Shown here piece after piece: positions 7,115 through 11,943 of a stretch of DNA of 11,943 nucleotides (position 1 is its first letter; the number at the start of each line of letters is the position of its first letter). The stretch is from Candidatus Eiseniibacteriota bacterium. GTDB taxonomy: Bacteria > Joyebacterota > Joyebacteria > Joyebacterales > Joyebacteraceae. The stretch covers positions 1-11,943 of the forward strand of contig JAUWBY010000051.1 in NCBI GenBank assembly GCA_030609605.1, read 5' to 3'. The notes below the pieces were generated by a model that was given only the letters and a program-made list of their open reading frames with translations, was not told where the DNA came from and made no database searches. The position numbers and the translations under genes were made by a program.

Positions 7115-8929
7115 CTAGCCACTCACCCTCGTAATCCGCTGCTTCTCCTTCTCTTCATACACGTCCAACGGATCGCTCACGTACTGGAGATTCTCTTCAT
7201 GGATGTTGATGTCGACAGTTGCCCGAACGTCATCAAGGAATGCCAGCAGGGCATCCTCCCGTCGCTGACCGACAATCGTCGCCACTACGCTCTCACCGAC
7301 CTCGCTGAACTCGAGCTGCCTCTCTGGGTAGCGTCTCAGGACCTCCACCAGCGCGTAGCCGCCCGGCGCACGAACCGGATCACTTATCTCGCCGATATCG
7401 ACGGAGAATGCCGGTTCCTGAATGTACGCAAGCCGCCCCTCACCCTGAATGATGTTCTCGATGAGACCGTCCCTGCTCTTGCTCCACTCGTCCATGGAGT
7501 GTTTCTGAACCATCTCCACAAAGTCGGCCTCTCCCTCTCTGATGCGCTGGAGGATAAGGTTGGCCTCCGCCTCCGTCCCAACAAGTATCTGCCGGACGTC
7601 CGCTGCCGGTGGTTTCACGAAGTCCTCGCGGTGTGACCGGAAGTAATCTCTTACCTCCTGCCCAGACGGCGTTTCCGTCTTCAGAGTGACCTCTGCTTCA
7701 TAGGTGAGGTCCACGATCCCCTCTTCGAAACGCTCAGCCAGGTAGTCCTGCATCTCGCGACTCGTGAGATAACCTCGTTTCTCTATCTCGTACTCCTTGA
7801 TCATCTTGAACACGCGCTTGATCACGGAGTCGGTGACGTAGAGCCGGCTACCACTCTTCGGCGTCTCCAGACCCGGAGATTCACTGAGGATCCTCGCGTA
7901 GTCTCCAAGCGTCCAGATGTGCTCCCGGCCGCCGACCCTGAAGCGTGTGAACTCCATCTGCCCCTCTTCGTCGGTGAGATCAGGGACGATCTGCGTCCGT
8001 GCGCGCGCTATGGCCGCGGCACTGTCCATGGGCTCGTCGCTCGGAGGAATCAGTTCCAGGATCTTCTCGTCGATCCTCGTTCCAACCAGATCAACCGCCT
8101 CATCGTTGTATGTGATGTCGGCTTCCGCCATCCAGCTCTCAATGACGTAGAACTCGGTCAGATCGCGTCTGAAGGCTCTGGCTTCCATTGTGATCCCGGC
8201 GAGGTGTCGCTCCTCAAGCGGCTCACGCTCAGTCGGCGCCTTCCGGGAGAGCACGAGGAACATGTAGTAGCTGTCGCCGACCTCGATCGGCTCCGAGATG
8301 TCGTCCTTCTCCAGGTCTCGAATGCCAACACGGATCAGCGGGTGGAAATCCTGCCAGGTCTTTGTGTGCTGCTTCCGTCCTCCGTCCGAGGCAGTGCTCG
8401 CCACGGATACTTCCCTGGCGACATCGGCGAAATCCTCTCCGCCTTCTGTAACCCGGCGATATGCTTCCTGAGCCAGCGCCTCATCGTTGACGACTATCTC
8501 TCGCATCTGGAAGAACACATCGCGCACTTTGTAGTATTCCTCGACATCCTCAGTCGTGACCGCGCTTGGCCCGACGATCAGTTCCTCACGAAGCATGCTT
8601 TCGCATTTCGTCTTCGTGAAATGCTCTATTGCAACCTTGAGCCGCGGGTCCTCGTCGATGCTGATCCTGTAGCCACCGATCACCAGAAGCTCCTTCCTGA
8701 TGATCTCATCCAGGAAGCCGAGCTTTCCCTCATCTCCACCTATGCCAGGCAGAAGCATGGGCGGCATGCTGTCCATGCGCTCGTTCACGTAGGCAACCGT
8801 TACTACGCGATTCTCAACAACGCCGTTCTGGTCGGTCAGCGTCACCACGGGTCTGTCACCCGGCCCTGCGCATCCTGCCAGAAGGGCGACGACCGCAAAC
8901 ATCACTGCTACTGCGGCCAATCTCCTCAT
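7115..8929 (-). CDS. SurA-like lipoprotein with two degenerate parvulin domains (604 aa)
   Basis: From the ATG at 8929 (GGAG seven bases upstream) the protein has 604 residues. It begins with a lipoprotein signal peptide ending LLAGC (Cys20), then a Gly/Pro/Asp-containing linker. Residues about 45-135 look like a SurA/PrsA-type N-terminal helical region (FLDEIIRKELLVIGGY). Residues about 138-230 are a first parvulin-like domain, in which the HIL histidine is replaced by Glu144 (MREIVV) and the second by SYYMF. A helical insert of about 200 residues, partly resembling another N-terminal chaperone segment, follows. Residues about 441-535 are a second parvulin-like domain with Gln447 (VRQILV) instead of His and GGYALVEV instead of FGFHII. 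The GGDLGWF motif is absent in both. It is therefore probably a membrane-anchored chaperone rather than an isomerase. It is the first gene after the mfd terminator and likely heads the folding-factor operon. A divergent active parvulin is possible but less likely. Confidence 0.85.
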   Translation of the reverse strand: MRRLAAVAVMFAVVALLAGCAGPGDRPVVTLTDQNGVVENRVVTVAYVNERMDSMPPMLLPGIGGDEGKLGFLDEIIRKELLVIGGYRISIDEDPRLKVAIEHFTKTKCESMLREELIVGPSAVTTEDVEEYYKVRDVFFQMREIVVNDEALAQEAYRRVTEGGEDFADVAREVSVASTASDGGRKQHTKTWQDFHPLIRVGIRDLEKDDISEPIEVGDSYYMFLVLSRKAPTEREPLEERHLAGITMEARAFRRDLTEFYVIESWMAEADITYNDEAVDLVGTRIDEKILELIPPSDEPMDSAAAIARARTQIVPDLTDEEGQMEFTRFRVGGREHIWTLGDYARILSESPGLETPKSGSRLYVTDSVIKRVFKMIKEYEIEKRGYLTSREMQDYLAERFEEGIVDLTYEAEVTLKTETPSGQEVRDYFRSHREDFVKPPAADVRQILVGTEAEANLILQRIREGEADFVEMVQKHSMDEWSKSRDGLIENIIQGEGRLAYIQEPAFSVDIGEISDPVRAPGGYALVEVLRRYPERQLEFSEVGESVVATIVGQRREDALLAFLDDVRATVDINIHEENLQYVSDPLDVYEEKEKQRITRVSG

Positions 8930-9015
8930 TGTCCAGCTCCTTTCGGTCCCGGAATGGCCTCGAAGCAAGTCCTATCCAAGCCTATTCCCTTGTCCTATCA
9001 GCAGTTAGCAATACC
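8930..9015 (-). promoter_or_regulatory. Probable promoter region of the PPIase-rqcP-pdxA operon
   Basis: This stretch follows the mfd terminator and precedes the first lipoprotein gene, so a promoter is expected here. I could not identify a confident -35/-10 pair. The visible structure is three copies of a GATAGG-like hexamer on the minus strand (+ strand CCTATC 8971-8976, CCTATT 8981-8986, CCTATC 8994-8999); the outer two belong to an exact 8-bp direct repeat, GTCCTATC on the + strand. The ribosome-binding site AAAGGAG lies at about 8937-8943. Confidence 0.4.
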
Positions 9016-9037
9016 AAAAGAGCCCACTTTCGGGCTC
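9016..9037 (-). terminator. Rho-independent terminator of mfd
   Basis: Eleven bases after the mfd stop codon the minus strand reads GAGCCC-GAAAGT-GGGCTC followed immediately by TTTT. The 6-bp GC-rich stem, 6-base loop and U-tract are in the correct order and orientation for intrinsic termination of mfd. The U-run is short (four), so some read-through into the lipoprotein gene is possible. Confidence 0.75.
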
Positions 9038-9048
9038 GCACAGACTTT

Positions 9049-11943
9049 TTACAAACTAGCACAATCGATGAAGGCCTTCAAGACCTTTCTCCCAACCCTC
9101 AGAGCCTCGCGACGGTCGCGCGGCAATTCGAAGCAGACGGTCAACCCTGACGTTGCCGTGAACGCCAGTGGCTCATCGCACGTCTCCAGCACCCGGCTGA
9201 TATGCGCCGGCTTCGGTGCCTTTGATGCGGCGAAGCGCGCCTCGATCCGCCGTCCGCTTGTTGATATCTCCTCAACTCCGGCGGCCGCGCAGACAAGCTT
9301 GAGAGCCTGCACATCCAGTAGCGCCTCAAGCTCGACGGGTGGGCGTCCGAATCGGTCTGCGAGCTCCTCTCGAAGTCGCGCCACATCCTCCTCGTTCTCC
9401 GTATCCCGTATCCGTTTGTAGACATCCAGCTTCATGTCATCATCGTCCATGTAGCGGTTTGGTATATATGCATCTATCTTGATATGCACAATAGGATCCG
9501 ATCGTTCGTCTCTTGGCTCACCCTTCTGCTGCTTGACGGCTTCACGCAGAAGACGAGTGTATAGATTGAAACCGATGGCAAGCATGTGTCCGTGCTGCTC
9601 CGCCCCCAGGATGTTTCCGGCTCCCCGGATCTCGAGGTCGCGCATCGCGAGCTTGTAGCCAGATGAGAGGTCGGTGAATTCCTGGATGGCGGCGAGCCGC
9701 TTTCTTGCCACTGCCGTTATCCTCCTGTCATCCGGCACGAGCAGGTAAGCGTACGCGCGGTGGTCGGATCGGCCAACTCGTCCTCGCAACTGGTAGAGTT
9801 GAGCCAGCCCGAAGCGGTCGGCTCGATTGATGATGATCGTGTTCACGTTTGGGATGTCCAATCCCGATTCGATGATCATGCTGCACACAAGGACATCTAT
9901 CTTCCCGTCGAGGAAACGGAGCATCACTGTCTCGAGTTGGCGCTCCGGCATCTGACCGTGACCCACGTCGATCATAAGGTCCGGCAGCATCCGGCGCAGG
10001 TAGGAGGCCATAGCCTCGATCGTCTGCACGCGGTTATGCACGAAGTAGACTTGTCCACCGCGGTCTACCTCACGCATGATCGCTTCCTCGATGAGGTCAT
10101 CATCGAACGGCGCTGTCTCGGTCCTGACGGCGAGCCGATCCCTCGGCGGCGTGGCGATTATCGACATATCGCGCGCCCCCATGATCGACATGTGCAGAGT
10201 CCTCGGTATGGGGGTCGCCGTCATCGTCAGCACATCGACGGTCTTCCGGAGTTTCTGGATCGACTCCTTGTGGACAACTCCAAACTGCTGCTCCTCATCG
10301 ATAACGAGGAGGCCCAGATCCTTGAACTTGACGTCCTTCTGGACGAGCCTGTGTGTTCCGATGAGAACGTCTATCTTCCCGGAGGCCAGTCGCTTGAGGA
10401 TGTCCTCCTGCTCCTTGGGGGTCCGAAAGCGAGACAGCACATCGACGACCACGGGGTATTCGGCGAACCGATCCCGAAAGGTGGTCAGGTGCTGCTGCGC
10501 CAGGATCGTGGTCGGGACAAGAACAGTGACCTGCTTTCCGTGCATGACCGCCTTGAAGGTCGCACGCATGGCAACCTCGGTCTTGCCGAATCCGACGTCC
10601 CCGCAGATCAACCGGTCCATCGGCTTCGGCGACTCCATGTCACGCTTGATGTCCTCGGTTGCACTGAGCTGATCGTCTGTCTCCTCGTAGATGAACGATG
10701 CCTCCAGCTCCTGCTGCCAGCCTGTGTCCTCCGGGAAGGCCATCCCCGGGCCTCCCTTCCTGGCAGCATAGAGATCGAGGAGTTCCCGGGCTAGTTCCGC
10801 CACTGCCTGCTTGGCGCGTGCCCTGGTCTTCTGCCACGCAATGCCACCCAACTTGTTCAGGCGAGGGCTGCGTTCTTCCTTCCCTACGTACTTCTGCAAT
10901 CTATCGATCTCGTCAGCCGGCACATAGAGTCGTCCGCTGTCCGCGTATTCGACAACAACACAGTCGATGGACCTACCGTCGGCCTCAACACGCGTCATAC
11001 CCACATAGCGTCCGATGCCGTGGTTGATGTGAACGACGTAGTCCCCCTCCTCCAGCGCCTCGAAGCTTGAGATGGGTGCACCACCGCGGAACTTCCGGCG
11101 GCGCCTCCGCCTGTACCGATCGAAGATGTCGTGGTCCGTGTAGACGACCAGACCGGCTCCGTACATCGAGAAACCTCTCTCGAGGCTTCCCAGCTCCAGC
11201 GCCACATCGGTGGCCGTATCACCAAGGAGTTCCGTCAGCCTGGCCGCCTGGCCTCGGTTGTCGCACATGATGAAAACGCGGTTCAAGCCCGAGAGATCGC
11301 TGAGGTGCTTCCTTAGCGCCTCCAGATCCGAGCCGAACGACTCCTGCCGCCTCGACTCGAGGTCGATACGAGGAAGCGCTTCCAGCGCTCTGCTTCTGAT
11401 GAACCCCATGGCAACGAGCGGCCTTCCGCCCAGCCGCGCGATGAGCCTGTCGAACGGGACAAGCAGCGACTCAGGCTCACAGAGCGGTGCTTGTTTGCGT
11501 TTCTCCATGTAGATTTTGGCTGCCTCGAGCGAGGTCTGTTCCGCCCTGTCCCAGATCTCATCTTCTCTGATCAGGATGATGCCCGCGTCACCAGGCAGGT
11601 AGTCGACGAGTGTCTCCGCATCGGGGTGAATGGCGGGGATGTACTGCTCGACTCCTTCGAAATAGAAGCGCTCCTCCAAACCATTCAGGAGGTAATCCCG
11701 GTCCTCGGAGTCGACGGGGTACGCCTTCCTGAGTCTCTGTGCCAGTTCCCCGGACCCCTCGCTCAGAAGAGCGACCTCGCGGCGCGGCAGAATAACGACA
11801 TCATCGAGTTCCCGGACCGACCGCTGTGTGTAGACCTCAAACTGCCGAATCGATTCGACGACATCGCCCTCGAGCTCAAGCCTGATGGGATCATCGTAGC
11901 CGAACGGAAGCACGTCCATGATGCCCCCGCGGATGCTGAACTC
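9049..11943 (-). CDS. mfd: Transcription-repair coupling factor Mfd (5' partial)
   Basis: Mfd is an ATP-driven DNA translocase that removes stalled RNA polymerase at lesions and recruits UvrA for nucleotide excision repair. The frame is open at the window edge; 964 of an expected roughly 1,100-1,150 residues are visible, and the first visible residues (FSIRGGIMDVLP...) match E. coli Mfd around residue 155, so about 150 N-terminal residues are missing. Numbering from the internal Met at 11919: UvrB-like homology region 1-270; RNA polymerase-interacting, CarD-like domain 283-346 (GDYVVHINHGIGRYVG); RecG-like translocase with Walker A GDVGFGKT (Lys446), DEEQ box 541-544, TATPIPRT 567-574, ESGLDIPN 684-691 and LRGRVGRS 711-718; C-terminal TRCF domain about 805-905. 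The poly-Arg run near 268-276 precedes the RNAP-interacting domain, as is common in the family. No inactivating change is visible. The gene ends in its own terminator, so it is probably not strictly co-transcribed with the PPIase genes. Confidence 0.98.
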   Translation of the reverse strand, partial: EFSIRGGIMDVLPFGYDDPIRLELEGDVVESIRQFEVYTQRSVRELDDVVILPRREVALLSEGSGELAQRLRKAYPVDSEDRDYLLNGLEERFYFEGVEQYIPAIHPDAETLVDYLPGDAGIILIREDEIWDRAEQTSLEAAKIYMEKRKQAPLCEPESLLVPFDRLIARLGGRPLVAMGFIRSRALEALPRIDLESRRQESFGSDLEALRKHLSDLSGLNRVFIMCDNRGQAARLTELLGDTATDVALELGSLERGFSMYGAGLVVYTDHDIFDRYRRRRRRKFRGGAPISSFEALEEGDYVVHINHGIGRYVGMTRVEADGRSIDCVVVEYADSGRLYVPADEIDRLQKYVGKEERSPRLNKLGGIAWQKTRARAKQAVAELARELLDLYAARKGGPGMAFPEDTGWQQELEASFIYEETDDQLSATEDIKRDMESPKPMDRLICGDVGFGKTEVAMRATFKAVMHGKQVTVLVPTTILAQQHLTTFRDRFAEYPVVVDVLSRFRTPKEQEDILKRLASGKIDVLIGTHRLVQKDVKFKDLGLLVIDEEQQFGVVHKESIQKLRKTVDVLTMTATPIPRTLHMSIMGARDMSIIATPPRDRLAVRTETAPFDDDLIEEAIMREVDRGGQVYFVHNRVQTIEAMASYLRRMLPDLMIDVGHGQMPERQLETVMLRFLDGKIDVLVCSMIIESGLDIPNVNTIIINRADRFGLAQLYQLRGRVGRSDHRAYAYLLVPDDRRITAVARKRLAAIQEFTDLSSGYKLAMRDLEIRGAGNILGAEQHGHMLAIGFNLYTRLLREAVKQQKGEPRDERSDPIVHIKIDAYIPNRYMDDDDMKLDVYKRIRDTENEEDVARLREELADRFGRPPVELEALLDVQALKLVCAAAGVEEISTSGRRIEARFAASKAPKPAHISRVLETCDEPLAFTATSGLTVCFELPRDRREALRVGRKVLKAFIDCASL

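Noticed and set aside
7919..9421. 500-codon open frame on the + strand
   Set aside because: It runs antisense across the 5' half of the 604-aa lipoprotein gene, the terminator and the end of mfd. Both minus-strand genes have clear family motifs, and this translation resembles no protein; it is a reading-frame shadow.
9760..10794. 344-codon open frame on the + strand inside mfd
   Set aside because: It is fully antisense to the Mfd helicase motifs and its His/Arg/Asp-rich translation is what the complement of that coding frame gives. No start signal or domain is visible.
10990..11130. Separate CarD-like regulator
   Set aside because: The CarD-like sequence (GDYVVHINHGIGRYVG) is in frame within Mfd and is its normal RNA polymerase-interacting domain.

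Overview
The window is a moderately GC-rich bacterial chromosome segment with two convergent blocks. One large secreted protein gene lies on the + strand (1-3372, 5' end outside the window). A minus-strand block runs from mfd (5' end outside the right edge) leftward through three peptidyl-prolyl isomerase (PPIase)-type folding factors, a small S4 RNA-binding gene and pdxA. I found no tRNA, rRNA, CRISPR array, insertion sequence or prophage gene. Coding density is high: the only gaps are about 69 bp (3373-3441), 16 bp (6028-6043), 159 bp (6956-7114) and 119 bp (8930-9048).

Organism. Two predicted lipoproteins plus a SurA-like periplasmic chaperone indicate a cell with an outer membrane. The C-terminal module of the + strand protein (a PNPFNPST-type motif, an Ig-like strand region and a GVYFYRLE...RKMVMIK ending) is typical of secreted proteins from the Fibrobacteres-Chlorobi-Bacteroidetes (FCB) superphylum and neighbouring uncultivated lineages such as Eisenbacteria, Krumholzibacteriota, Latescibacteria and Zixibacteria. 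That placement is inference from protein style. No marker gene here fixes the phylum.

Left block. The + strand gene encodes at least 1122 residues: a Cys-rich caspase/gingipain-like domain with a candidate His85/Cys126 dyad, a right-handed beta-helix, three fibronectin-III-like domains, a second beta-helix and a C-terminal sorting module. It is the least conventional object in the window.

Right block, in transcription order. mfd encodes the transcription-repair coupling factor and is closed by a recognisable rho-independent terminator. It is followed by a 604-aa lipoprotein with two degenerate parvulin domains and a 303-aa lipoprotein with one intact-looking parvulin domain, which starts at TTG after a 159-bp structured gap. 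Next come a 442-aa SurA-like protein with two half-degenerate parvulin domains, an 88-aa RqcP/Hsp15-type S4 protein and pdxA. The last three are tightly packed: a 4-bp ATGA overlap joins surA to rqcP, and a 17-bp overlap joins rqcP to pdxA. The surA-pdxA linkage matches the well-known enterobacterial surA-pdxA order, with rqcP inserted. The three folding factors probably handle outer-membrane and secreted proteins; rqcP and pdxA look like co-transcribed housekeeping passengers.

Most of the window is recognisable housekeeping. I see no clear new defence or mobile system. The points most worth checking are the caspase-like/beta-helix protein, the graded loss of catalytic histidines across the PPIase trio, the rqcP insertion, and the structured gap before the 303-aa lipoprotein gene.
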